In this document: positions 1-5,785 of the stretch, one piece after another
How the letters are laid out: each line of letters begins with the position of its first letter
How positions within the stretch are numbered: the stretch's first letter is position 1
Assembly: GCA_028818385.1 (NCBI GenBank)
Contig: JAPPNY010000014.1
Span: 1-6,877, forward strand
Length of the DNA stretch: 6,877 nucleotides
Origin: Spirochaetaceae bacterium
Lineage (GTDB): Bacteria; Spirochaetota; Spirochaetia; SZUA-6; Bin103
Direction: 5' to 3'
Made by a program: the position numbers and the translations under genes
The notes under the pieces: generated by a model
What the model was told of the DNA's origin: nothing
What the model saw: only the letters and a program-made list of their open reading frames with translations
Databases searched by the model: none

Positions 1-1210
1 CGCCGCCGCTCGCCGTGAACGCCATGTCCTCGACCCGCGCCGCGCGCCGCGCCTCGGTGAGCAGGAGCTGATCGTCACGCTCGTAGCGGAAGCTGACCTC
101 CCGGAACTCCAGCCGGCCCTCGGCCCGCTCCAGCCGCTGCGCGTGCGGCGACTCCTCGATGTCGACCGGCAGGTCCAGCACCTCGAACACGCGCTCGAAG
201 CTCACCAGCGACTGCGCGACCACGACCGCGACGTTGCTCAGCGAGCGCAGCGGCCCGTAGAGCTGGGCGAGGTACGTGCTGAAGGCGACCACCGTGCCGA
301 TGGTCAGGCCGCCGCGGATGTGCAGATGACCGCCGACCAGGTAGATCCCCGCCGTGCCGACGGCGGTGGCGATCCCCATCAGCACGAAGAAGCGGCTGCC
401 GATCACCGCCTGGCGGATGGCCAGGTGGCGTACCCCCTCGGCCTGCTCCCCGAAGCGCCGCTGCTCCTCCTGCCGGCGCCCGAACAGCTTCACCAGGACC
501 AGGCCGCTGATGTTCAGCGTCTCGCTCATGATGGCGTTCATGCGCGCGTTGCGCTCCATCGACTGGCGGGACACCTCGCGCAGCGCCTTGCCGAAGCGGC
601 GTCCGAGCAGCAGGAAGATCGGCAACACGGCCAGGCCCAGCACGGTCAGGCGCCACTCCAGGGCCAGCATGATCGCCAGCGTGCCGGCCACCTGGATCAG
701 GTTGGTCGTGACGTCCACCAGGGTGTTGGTGACCGCGCTCTGGGCGCCGATGACGTCGCTGTTGAGCCGGCTCATCAGCTCGCCGGTCTTGTTGCTGGTG
801 AAGAAGCGCATCGACATGCGCTGCAGGTGGGAGTACAGCGCCGTGCGCAGGTCCAGGATGATCCCGGAGCCGATCGTGGCATCCAGCTTGCGCTGCCAGA
901 TGCGGATCACGGCGCCGGCCACGGGGATGGCTATCAGGCCGGCGGCCAGCAGGTTGAGCCGCGCCGCGTCCTTCGCGGGCAGCGCGGTGTCGATCAGGTC
1001 GCGCACGATCAGCGGCGTCAGCAGCCCCAGGCCGATGGTCGAGCAGATGCTCGTGAACAGCAGGATGATCCTGCCGGCGTACGGGCGCGCGTAGGCGAGA
1101 ACACGGCGCAGCAGCGCTCGGCTGACCTGCGGGCGTGCCTGCTCGTCCCCGTGGCGGAGCAGGTAGCCCATGCCGCCGCGGCCGCCGCCTCCGCCGAACA
1201 TGCCGTACAC
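1..1210 (-). CDS. ABC exporter half-transporter (MsbA/MDR-like membrane-ATPase fusion), C-terminus cut by window edge
   Basis: This is an inner-membrane exporter subunit expected to dimerise and use ATP to move lipid, drug or peptide substrates outward; the substrate is not readable. The 403 visible codons begin with a Gly-rich leader, then a conserved-looking RPQVSRALLRRVLAYARPY stretch at about residues 26-44. Hydrophobic segments follow near 48-69, 85-103, 171-185, 188-203 and 275-293, giving a type I exporter membrane domain of about 330 residues. The ATPase domain opens at LEFREVSFRYE (367-377), where Tyr376 is the likely A-loop aromatic. Walker A and everything after it lie outside the window. 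I chose the GTG at 1210 because AGGA sits 7 bases upstream; an in-frame TAG lies at 1220-1222, and the ATG at 1201 would be 16 bases from that site. A 177-base gap separates it from the upstream aldolase-type gene, so it may have its own promoter. The family call is firm; the exact start is less so. Confidence 0.93.
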   Translation of the reverse strand, partial: MYGMFGGGGGRGGMGYLLRHGDEQARPQVSRALLRRVLAYARPYAGRIILLFTSICSTIGLGLLTPLIVRDLIDTALPAKDAARLNLLAAGLIAIPVAGAVIRIWQRKLDATIGSGIILDLRTALYSHLQRMSMRFFTSNKTGELMSRLNSDVIGAQSAVTNTLVDVTTNLIQVAGTLAIMLALEWRLTVLGLAVLPIFLLLGRRFGKALREVSRQSMERNARMNAIMSETLNISGLVLVKLFGRRQEEQRRFGEQAEGVRHLAIRQAVIGSRFFVLMGIATAVGTAGIYLVGGHLHIRGGLTIGTVVAFSTYLAQLYGPLRSLSNVAVVVAQSLVSFERVFEVLDLPVDIEESPHAQRLERAEGRLEFREVSFRYERDDQLLLTEARRAARVEDMAFTASGG

Positions 1211-1289
1211 GCCGCGATCCTACTGCGGAATCAGGATGCCGGCGCGGTGAGGCTGCGGCACGGGCGTGCTGGTCCGGCACGGCGGAGCG

Positions 1290-1330
1290 CTCAAGCTCCT
1301 CGTGGAACACTTGAGCCGCTGAAGCAGCGG
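1290..1330. repeat. two adjacent inverted repeats in the gap between the PLP enzyme and the ABC exporter
   Basis: CTCAAG (1290-1295) pairs with CTTGAG (1310-1315) around a 14-base loop. Directly beside it CCGCTG-AAG-CAGCGG (1316-1330) forms a perfect 6-bp stem with a 3-base loop. They lie about 60 bases past the stop of the PLP enzyme and about 80 bases before the exporter start. The second could end transcription of the upstream operon, but no T-run follows on the minus strand, so an intrinsic terminator is not supported. An operator role is equally possible. The rest of 1211-1387 shows no convincing gene or promoter. Confidence 0.35.
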
Positions 1331-1387
1331 ACTGACGAGTGACGCTCTCGCCGGCACGTGGGAGGCATGGCTCGCCGTCGACTCGCG

Positions 1388-2524
1388 TCAGACGGTCAGG
1401 GCGCGGTCCCGTGCGGTCACCTCGTACGTCGCCTGCACGCGGCCGTCCTGGACCGCATAGAACTGGCGGTGCAGGGCCACGCACGGGCAGACGTGCCTGG
1501 GTATCACGTAGTGCTCCTCGCCTACCCGGAAGCGCAGGTCGGGGGAGACGGCCAGCAGCCAATGCTCCTCGTTGTGGATCAGCGTGCGCGCGCCGTCGAT
1601 CGCAAGGAAGCGGCCGCGCTCGCCAGGCGGATCGGCGGCGATCGCCTTGTTGCCCAGGTCGAAGGTCACGTACCCGGGGGTGGAGGCGCTCAGCACCCGC
1701 GTGAACAGCAGCCCTGCGAACTCGAAGGTCAGGTCGGGGAGCATGTCGGCGTAGCCCAGATCGTGCAGGAAGCAGGTGCCCGGGGACAGGTCCGCGTCCG
1801 CGTGGCGGGCGTGGCAGGGGAAGGTGGGCGTGCCGCCCATGATGCGGCGCGGCACCGGCAGGCCGGCCGCCTCGATCGCCGCCTGCAGGGTCTTGATCGC
1901 GGCCGTCCCCCGGTCGCAGGCGGCGATGCGCTCATCGCGGCTCCGCTGGTGGTTGTGGCCGTCGTAGCCGTGCAGGCCGGCGGGCTCGACCCCCGGCAGG
2001 TCGGCGATCAGCCGGTAGAGGGCGATGGCCCCTTCGCCGCCGGGTGCGATGCCGGTGCGGTGCATGCCCAGATCCACGTCGAGCATGACACCGATCGTTG
2101 CGCCGGCCGCGGAGGCGGCCGCGGACACCGCGTGCAAAGGGCCGGGGTCGTCCACCAGCGTCGAGAACCGGGTGCCGGGGTGGCGCCGGGCCAGCTCCGC
2201 CAGCCTTCCGGGGTGCGGTCCCAGGAGCTGGTAGGCGACCAGCACCTCCGGCGCTTCCACGCACGCCAGCATCTCCGCCTCGGCGATGGTCGAGCACTTG
2301 AAGCGGCGAAAACCGCGCCGCATCAGCCGGCGCGCCAAGTCGGCCGACTTCTGGGTTTTCATGTGCGGCCAGACCCGGTCCGGCGATCCCGCGATGGCGA
2401 TCACACGATCGGCGTTGCGGTCGAATCGATCCAGATCGATCAGCAGTGCCGGGCTGGGCAGTTCGCTCGCATCGTGGAGTCGGTAGTGCGTGATCGACCT
2501 CCCCGTGGGGCTACCGTCAGGCAT
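1388..2524 (-). CDS. PLP-dependent fold-type III enzyme, D-threonine aldolase / D-serine dehydratase family
   Basis: A cytoplasmic pyridoxal-phosphate enzyme of 378 residues, close to the usual family length, predicted to act on a D-3-hydroxy amino acid (aldol cleavage of D-threonine-like substrates, or dehydration of D-serine). An alanine-racemase-like barrel occupies about residues 22-250: LPSPALLIDLDRFDRN at the start, then VWPHMKTQKSADL, where Lys56 is the likely PLP lysine. The C-terminal domain carries PRHVCPCVALH with His344 and Cys346. That H-x-C pair matches the zinc ligands of vertebrate-type D-serine dehydratase, while characterised D-threonine aldolases have H-x-D. The ATG at 2524 overlaps the end of the methyltransferase gene by 8 bases and lacks a good ribosome binding site, suggesting translational coupling. 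A longer reading from 2593 would run deep into that gene and adds no conserved sequence. Family certain; substrate unsettled. Confidence 0.9.
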   Translation of the reverse strand: MPDGSPTGRSITHYRLHDASELPSPALLIDLDRFDRNADRVIAIAGSPDRVWPHMKTQKSADLARRLMRRGFRRFKCSTIAEAEMLACVEAPEVLVAYQLLGPHPGRLAELARRHPGTRFSTLVDDPGPLHAVSAAASAAGATIGVMLDVDLGMHRTGIAPGGEGAIALYRLIADLPGVEPAGLHGYDGHNHQRSRDERIAACDRGTAAIKTLQAAIEAAGLPVPRRIMGGTPTFPCHARHADADLSPGTCFLHDLGYADMLPDLTFEFAGLLFTRVLSASTPGYVTFDLGNKAIAADPPGERGRFLAIDGARTLIHNEEHWLLAVSPDLRFRVGEEHYVIPRHVCPCVALHRQFYAVQDGRVQATYEVTARDRALTV

Positions 2525-3242
2525 CGCGGTGCAGGACGATGCCGCGCATGCTGTGGAAGAGCGTCTGCAACCGCTCACACTCGGGCGCGGCAAGCGCCGC
2601 CCGCGCCAGGATGTCGCGGAGGAACACGCGCAACTCCTCCGGACCGGCTTGGCGAAAGAAGTCTATCCCGACCAGCAGATCGAGCAAGGGGTCCAGGGCG
2701 GCATCGACCTCCGGAAGCGCGACCGGCTCGTAGTAGCGGGCGGGGAGGTGCCGCCCACGGGCGCGGAACAGCTCGTAGGTGACGATCTGGACGGCGTGGG
2801 AAAGGTTCAGGGACGGGAAGTCGGGATGGGTGGGGATGGACAGCATGCCGGTGCAACAGGCGATCTCCTCGTCGCGCAATCCCGTCGCCTCGGTGCCGAA
2901 GACCAGCGCCGTGGTGCCCGGACCGCGGGCGGCCAGGTGCTCGGACAGGTGGGAGAGCGGCATGGGCGCCTGCTTGCGGCGCTTGCCGCGGCGCCGGCTG
3001 ATCGCGATCGCCTCGTCGCAGTCGGCGATCGCCTCCGGCAGCGTGTCCGGTCGCCGCGCGGCATCGAAGACGTCGGCGGCGTGCACGGCGGCCGCGCGGG
3101 CGTCGGCGGGATCGAAGTCACCGGCGACGATGGAGAGGCCGCCCAGCCCCATGGTCTTCATCGCCCGGCACACCGAACCGACGTTGCGGCCGTCGCGGGG
3201 GCCTGCCAATACCAGCCGGACGTGTCGCTCGGGTGCGTTCAT
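2517..3242 (-). CDS. trmJ: TrmJ-type tRNA (cytidine/uridine-2'-O)-methyltransferase, SPOUT/TrmH family
   Basis: Predicted to methylate the 2'-OH of a tRNA anticodon-loop nucleotide (position 32 in characterised TrmJ) using S-adenosylmethionine, as a knotted dimer in the cytoplasm. The 241 residues match TrmJ length. SPOUT motif 1 is at about 20-32 (NVGSVCRAMKTMG, with Arg26 the likely catalytic arginine), motif 2 at 114-122 (VFGTEATGL), and motif 3 at 136-153 (IPTHPDFPSLNLSHAVQI), which shapes the trefoil knot. The C-terminal part from about 200 (PEELRVFLRDILARAAL) resembles the TrmJ helical extension rather than the shorter TrmL type. The ATG at 3242 overlaps the anti-sigma stop as ATGA, so translation is probably coupled; the in-frame extension upstream to 3299 is just that gene read in another frame. 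Other TrmH-family tRNA or rRNA targets remain possible. Confidence 0.88.
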   Translation of the reverse strand: MNAPERHVRLVLAGPRDGRNVGSVCRAMKTMGLGGLSIVAGDFDPADARAAAVHAADVFDAARRPDTLPEAIADCDEAIAISRRRGKRRKQAPMPLSHLSEHLAARGPGTTALVFGTEATGLRDEEIACCTGMLSIPTHPDFPSLNLSHAVQIVTYELFRARGRHLPARYYEPVALPEVDAALDPLLDLLVGIDFFRQAGPEELRVFLRDILARAALAAPECERLQTLFHSMRGIVLHRDA

Positions 3243-3565
3243 CGCGCGGCGGCCACGATGCGTCGCAGCGCCTCGAACTCCTCGAAACAGTCGCCGCACG
3301 CCTGCAGGTGCAGGTACACCAGCGGCAGCAGAGCGCGCACGTCCTTGCCCGCGGCATGCATCTCGGCGAACACGTCGAGGAACTCGTGGACCTCGTCGCA
3401 GTCCAGCTCCTCGTCACGCGTGATGTCCAGCGCTGCGCGGAGCGCGTCGCGAGCCAGGCGCGTCATCTCGTCGTGCAGCGCTGCGGCCCGGCGGCGCGGC
3501 GGGCGCGCGGGACGGCCGTGCGCGGCCTTCAGCTCGCGGTACGGATCGCCGCTACGCGCGGGCAT
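3239..3565 (-). CDS. zinc-binding anti-sigma factor-like protein (ZAS, zf-HC2 type)
   Basis: A small soluble protein of 108 residues with no membrane segment. After an Arg/Ala-rich N-terminal tail it contains LDCDEVHEFLDVFAEMH, then VYLHLQACGDC, giving His86-x3-Cys90-x2-Cys93 with Cys56 as a plausible fourth ligand. Hx3Cx2C is the signature of zinc anti-sigma domains, which bind and hold an ECF sigma factor, in some families releasing it on thiol oxidation. Its place 30 bases behind an ECF sigma gene supports that role. I chose the ATG at 3565 because GGAGG lies 10 bases upstream; the in-frame GTG at 3574 would put that site only one base away. The lack of a transmembrane helix suggests a cytoplasmic signal. 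The redox idea is inference. Confidence 0.78.
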   Translation of the reverse strand: MPARSGDPYRELKAAHGRPARPPRRRAAALHDEMTRLARDALRAALDITRDEELDCDEVHEFLDVFAEMHAAGKDVRALLPLVYLHLQACGDCFEEFEALRRIVAAAR

Positions 3566-3595
3566 TCCTTCCACTCCTCCCTTGTCATCGGTCCG

Positions 3596-4243
3596 TCAGA
3601 ATGCCGCCAGTATGTCGTCCGGGCTGATACCGTCTTGGAGCATGCGGCGCCGCAATCGCTTACGTGCGTCGTGCAGAAGTTTGTAGAGGGCGTTGCGATT
3701 CATGGACATGCGCCGCGCCACCTCCTCCAGCGGCATCCCCCGGAGAATGGCGGCGGTCATGGCCGTGCGCTGCCTGTCGGTGAGGTCTTCGCGGATGTAG
3801 CGCAGCACCCGTTCCAGGCTGGCCGCGCGCTGCGCGGCTGCCTCGGGACCGACCGACGGGTCCGCCAGCGCACGCGGGATCGACTCCCCCTCCGAGGACA
3901 CGAGCAGGGTGTCGAGCGACACGTCGTCCCAGCGCTTGCGGCGCAACTCGGTAAGGGCGACGCGGATGGCGATCTTGTGCGCCCAGGTCACGAAACGGCT
4001 CTCCTCGCGGAACGAGTCCAGGCTGGCCAGGATCTTGACCAGCGCCTCCTGGGCGAAATCCTCCGCCTGCTCGGCGAACTCGCGCCGCCGCATGCCGCGG
4101 CTGCCGAGCAGGCCGCTCCGCAAACCGGCCACCAGGATCTGGCGAAGATCGGCGATCGCGGCCGACCGCTCGCGCGACTCGGGAGCGAGCGCAGCCAGCC
4201 ACTCCGCGTTGCTTCGCTCGGCCGCGGACGTTCGCGGAGCCAT
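3596..4243 (-). CDS. ECF-type RNA polymerase sigma factor (sigma-70 family)
   Basis: A 215-residue alternative sigma factor. Region 2 spans about 57-105: EDFAQEALVKILASLDSF for core binding and FVTWAHKIAIRVALTELRRKRW for -10 recognition and melting. A variable linker (106-142) follows. Region 4 (143-202) contains LTDRQRTAMTAAILRGMPLEEVARRMSMNRNALYKLL, a helix-turn-helix for -35 recognition, ending in a basic RKRLRRR tail. Sigma-70 regions 1 and 3 are absent, as expected for ECF factors. The ATG at 4243 is preferred: it follows a promoter-like element by only 9 bases, has no clear ribosome binding site, and the frame upstream to 4372 looks non-coding. It heads a tight operon with its presumed anti-sigma partner 30 bases downstream. 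Target promoters cannot be read from the window. Confidence 0.9.
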   Translation of the reverse strand: MAPRTSAAERSNAEWLAALAPESRERSAAIADLRQILVAGLRSGLLGSRGMRRREFAEQAEDFAQEALVKILASLDSFREESRFVTWAHKIAIRVALTELRRKRWDDVSLDTLLVSSEGESIPRALADPSVGPEAAAQRAASLERVLRYIREDLTDRQRTAMTAAILRGMPLEEVARRMSMNRNALYKLLHDARKRLRRRMLQDGISPDDILAAF

Positions 4244-4252
4244 CGTATTCAG

Positions 4253-4281
4253 ATAGTAGGTCGGAGGCGCCCGCCCGCCAA
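4253..4281 (-). promoter_or_regulatory. candidate sigma-70-like promoter of the ECF sigma operon
   Basis: On the minus strand TTGGCG (4276-4281) is followed after exactly 17 bases by TACTAT (4253-4258). Each hexamer matches the consensus at 4 of 6 positions. The predicted transcript start falls within a few bases of the sigma factor ATG at 4243, which has no visible Shine-Dalgarno, so the mRNA could be leaderless or nearly so. No typical ECF-type AAC-containing -35 is obvious here, so autoregulation is not shown by this element. Confidence 0.4.
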
Positions 4282-4424
4282 CCGTGCCGCAGGACAGCGA
4301 GCTGTCGTCGCGCGCTACCGCGGCGGCTCGCTCCCGGCCAAAGACCGGCCTTGAGGGCCGCAGCCTCTCCAACGGCGGCTTGGTGCACGTACCTTGTACA
4401 CTTGGTAAGAGAAATCCGGGCGTC

Positions 4425-4453
4425 CTGTCGCTCGCCGGGCGACGAGCCGACAG
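4425..4453. repeat. imperfect hairpin downstream of vapC, possible transcription end
   Basis: CTGTCGCTCG (4425-4434) pairs with CGAG-C-CGACAG (4443-4453) around an 8-base loop: a 10-bp stem with one bulged C. It lies 35 bases past the vapC stop in the gene-free stretch 4244-4487. No U-run follows on the minus strand, so an intrinsic terminator is only weakly supported. Apart from this hairpin and the sigma promoter, I see no gene or strong signal in that stretch. Confidence 0.35.
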
Positions 4454-4487
4454 CAGTCGGAACGCGACGGCGCGCGGGGTCCCTGCT

Positions 4488-4919
4488 TCATCGTTCCTCG
4501 CCCGTCGCTCTCCGGTCAGCGTCGGCGATCGACCAGTCCTCGCTGTCGAGACCCTCGACGCGGGAGAACTCGCGGCTGTTGGCGGTTACCAGCACCAGAT
4601 TGCGGGCGCGGGCCTGACCGGCGATCAGAACGTCGTACGGCCCGATCGGACGGCCGATCGCTTCGAGCTCGCTGCGGATGGCGCCGGCCATGCGAGCGTC
4701 GGCCGCGTCGAAGGGAACGATCTCGAACTTCATGCGATCGAGCAGATCGACGTTGCGCCGGGCGTGGCAGCTCTTGTATGCGCCGTAGTAGAGTTCGTAG
4801 GCGACGGTCGCCGGCATTCCGATGTCCGCCGGGGCGTAGCGACGGATCCTCTGCAGGAGTTGAGGCGATGTCTTGTTGAGCACCGCGATGCACGCATTGG
4901 TGTCCAGCAGATAGCGCAT
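4488..4919 (-). CDS. vapC: VapC-type PIN-domain ribonuclease toxin
   Basis: The toxin of a type II toxin-antitoxin pair, 143 residues, the usual VapC size. Members are Mg2+-dependent endoribonucleases, several of which cut initiator tRNA or the 23S rRNA sarcin-ricin loop. The PIN fold is clear: MRYLLDTNAC opens strand 1 with acidic Asp6; ATVAYELYYGAYKS carries Glu42; PIGPYDVLIAGQA carries Asp96; and LVLVTANSREFSRVEGL is the typical last motif (Asn114 region), followed by a conserved acidic-Trp segment (SEDWSI). All expected catalytic positions appear present, so the toxin looks active. The ATG at 4919 overlaps the vapB stop by one base (TGATG); a GTG one codon earlier would give a 4-base overlap. 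Either way, translation is coupled to the antitoxin. The target RNA cannot be read from sequence. Confidence 0.93.
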   Translation of the reverse strand: MRYLLDTNACIAVLNKTSPQLLQRIRRYAPADIGMPATVAYELYYGAYKSCHARRNVDLLDRMKFEIVPFDAADARMAGAIRSELEAIGRPIGPYDVLIAGQARARNLVLVTANSREFSRVEGLDSEDWSIADADRRATGEER

Positions 4920-5167
4920 CACCCGAACGCGCGGTCAAGCTCGGGACGAGGTTCGAGTTGAGGCTGGTTCCGCCCTTCGGCAAAGAAGTCCGAGGAGAAC
5001 CGGCCCGCGACGGCATCCAGCCATCGCCAATCGTCCGCGATGGGTTCAAGCACCACCGCAGCACCCTGCTTGCGGATCCGCACCTCGTCTCCCTTCATGC
5101 GAAACTCCTTCGGCAGCCTGACAGCCTGAGACCGGCCGGACCAGAAGATCTTGGCGGTCTTCACCAC
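4919..5167 (-). CDS. vapB: VapB antitoxin, AbrB/SpoVT-like DNA-binding
   Basis: An 82-residue antitoxin that should bind and inhibit VapC and repress its own promoter. The N-terminal swapped-hairpin DNA-binding domain shows the hallmark KIFWSGRSQAVRLPKEFRM at about 6-24, then GDEVRIRKQGAAVVLEPI (26-43). The C-terminal part (DDWRWLDAVAGRFSSDFF, then a Gln/Pro/Arg tail) is the flexible toxin-clamping segment seen in close VapB relatives. I chose the first of two adjacent GTG codons because GGAGG (5174-5178) lies exactly 6 bases upstream. The ATG one base upstream of that GTG is in another frame, and the longer in-frame reading to 5224 would start inside the promoter and operator region. Confidence 0.92.
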   Translation of the reverse strand: MVKTAKIFWSGRSQAVRLPKEFRMKGDEVRIRKQGAAVVLEPIADDWRWLDAVAGRFSSDFFAEGRNQPQLEPRPELDRAFG

Positions 5168-5173
5168 ATGAGT

Positions 5174-5178
5174 CCTCC
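5174..5178 (-). promoter_or_regulatory. Shine-Dalgarno site that fixes the GTG start of vapB
   Basis: GGAGG on the minus strand, with a 6-base spacer before the GTG at 5167. It decides between two adjacent GTG codons, and against both an out-of-frame ATG that lies between and a longer in-frame extension. Confidence 0.75.
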
Positions 5179-5187
5179 ACTGCGAGA

Positions 5188-5201
5188 AAAGATCTATCTT
5201 T
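5188..5201. promoter_or_regulatory. inverted-repeat operator candidate for VapBC autoregulation
   Basis: AAAGAT-CT-ATCTTT is a perfect 6+6 inverted repeat with a 2-base centre, within an AT-rich island in otherwise GC-rich DNA. It lies just downstream of the predicted -10 and about 20 bases before the vapB start, overlapping the expected transcript start. This is where VapBC complexes commonly bind short palindromes to repress their operon. The operator role is inferred from position and symmetry. Confidence 0.55.
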
Positions 5202-5203
5202 GA

Positions 5204-5232
5204 TATATAGCATGCGCCAAGCAAGGTGTCGA
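5204..5232 (-). promoter_or_regulatory. candidate sigma-70 promoter of vapBC
   Basis: On the minus strand TCGACA (5227-5232, 5 of 6 to TTGACA) and TATATA (5204-5209, 4 of 6 to TATAAT) are separated by exactly 17 bases. The predicted start lies within the inverted repeat at 5188-5201, leaving a leader of about 30 bases that contains the GGAGG site. Confidence 0.55.
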
Positions 5233-5339
5233 CAGAGGGTGTCCACTTCCCTCCTTGGCGGCATCAATTCAGCCCCGCTCGCGGGAACGTCGACCCCGCA
5301 TGGCGAGACACCGCGGTCGCCAGGAGCGGACTTCGTCGA

Positions 5340-5366
5340 GGCAGCGTCGTCCTTGACGCCGCTGCC
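5340..5366. repeat. hairpin in the gap between vapBC and the DUF433/DUF5615 module
   Basis: GGCAGCG (5340-5346) pairs with CGCTGCC (5360-5366), with a nested alternative GCGTC/GACGC pairing around GTCCTT. It sits about 60 bases past the stop of the PIN-like toxin gene. No U-run follows, so it is at most a weak terminator candidate. The remainder of 5233-5425 shows no supportable gene on either strand. Confidence 0.35.
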
Positions 5367-5425
5367 TGCTGCGAGTGCCGCTTCTGCGTATCTCGGGTCG
5401 GTATGGGCGAGGATTCGATCGACAA

Positions 5426-5785
5426 TTATTCGCCGTGATCCTGGCGGCGGATCCGGACGCTTCCGGGCGAGATGACGCTGAACACGGAAGTCAGCTCGCG
5501 ACCTCGGCTGGCGAGGACATCCGATACGGTACCTGCTTTCATCTCGGCAGACAGCCCTGCGAGACGAATGAGGACTACGCCGGTGTGAATCCGGCCCATA
5601 CGGAACACGAGTTCGCTGAAGTCCTTGTCCGCCGTGATCAACACGTCGCCACTCCGGTTCGCTAGATTCAGCACGGCGTCATGGATGCCTGGATCCGATT
5701 CGGCAATGGAGCGGACGGAGTGACCGTCCCGGCGGAGACGGTCGACGATGGGTCTGTCGACGCTCTCGTCCGCCAACAGATTCAC
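5426..5785 (-). CDS. DUF5615 PIN-like toxin
   Basis: A 119-residue protein of the DUF5615 (Mut7-C-like, PIN-fold) family, usually the presumed nuclease toxin paired with a DUF433 antitoxin. Seen in the sequence: NLLADESVDRPIVDRLR at the N-terminus with Asp6-Glu7; then GHSV, DPGIHDAVLNLA (Asp31, Asp36), DVLITADKDFSELVFR (Asp53, Asp55), and a TGVVLIRLAG strand. This acidic pattern is the family's putative metal site. The GTG start at 5785 overlaps the DUF433 stop as GTGA and has no separate ribosome binding site, so translation should depend on the antitoxin gene. RNase activity is assumed from the fold; I know of no well-established target for this family. The Arg-rich C-terminus ends normally with TAA. 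Confidence 0.88.
   Translation of the reverse strand: MNLLADESVDRPIVDRLRRDGHSVRSIAESDPGIHDAVLNLANRSGDVLITADKDFSELVFRMGRIHTGVVLIRLAGLSAEMKAGTVSDVLASRGRELTSVFSVISPGSVRIRRQDHGE

Noticed and set aside
1290..1315. SoxR/MerR-type operator
   Set aside because: The CTCAAG/CTTGAG halves are similar to such sites, but the 14-base gap is wrong for the compact palindrome and no MerR-family gene is present.
75..1562. A 495-codon minus-strand frame across the ABC exporter and the following gap
   Set aside because: Arg/Pro/His-rich translation with no domain, while the neighbouring minus frame gives a textbook ABC exporter membrane domain.
143..4354. Long plus-strand open frames at 143-1342, 1358-2782, 2490-3686 and 3233-4354
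   Set aside because: They lie opposite clear minus-strand genes, their translations are Arg/Gln/Ala/His-rich without recognisable domains, and GC-rich codon use commonly opens such antisense frames.
4244..4372. N-terminal extension of the ECF sigma factor
   Set aside because: The added residues are unlike sigma factors and cover the candidate promoter; the conserved domain begins well after the ATG at 4243.
5168..5224. N-terminal extension of vapB to an upstream start
   Set aside because: It would place the start within the promoter/operator, lacks a ribosome site and adds no VapB-like sequence; the GTG at 5167 has GGAGG at 6 bases.
5340..5366. Intrinsic terminator after the DUF5615 gene
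   Set aside because: The hairpin lacks a following U-run on the minus strand and is about 60 bases past the stop, so it was kept only as a repeat.
5200..5475. Possible small plus-strand genes between vapB and the DUF5615 gene
   Set aside because: No ribosome binding site, no recognisable domain, and they run into the opposite strand of the toxin gene.
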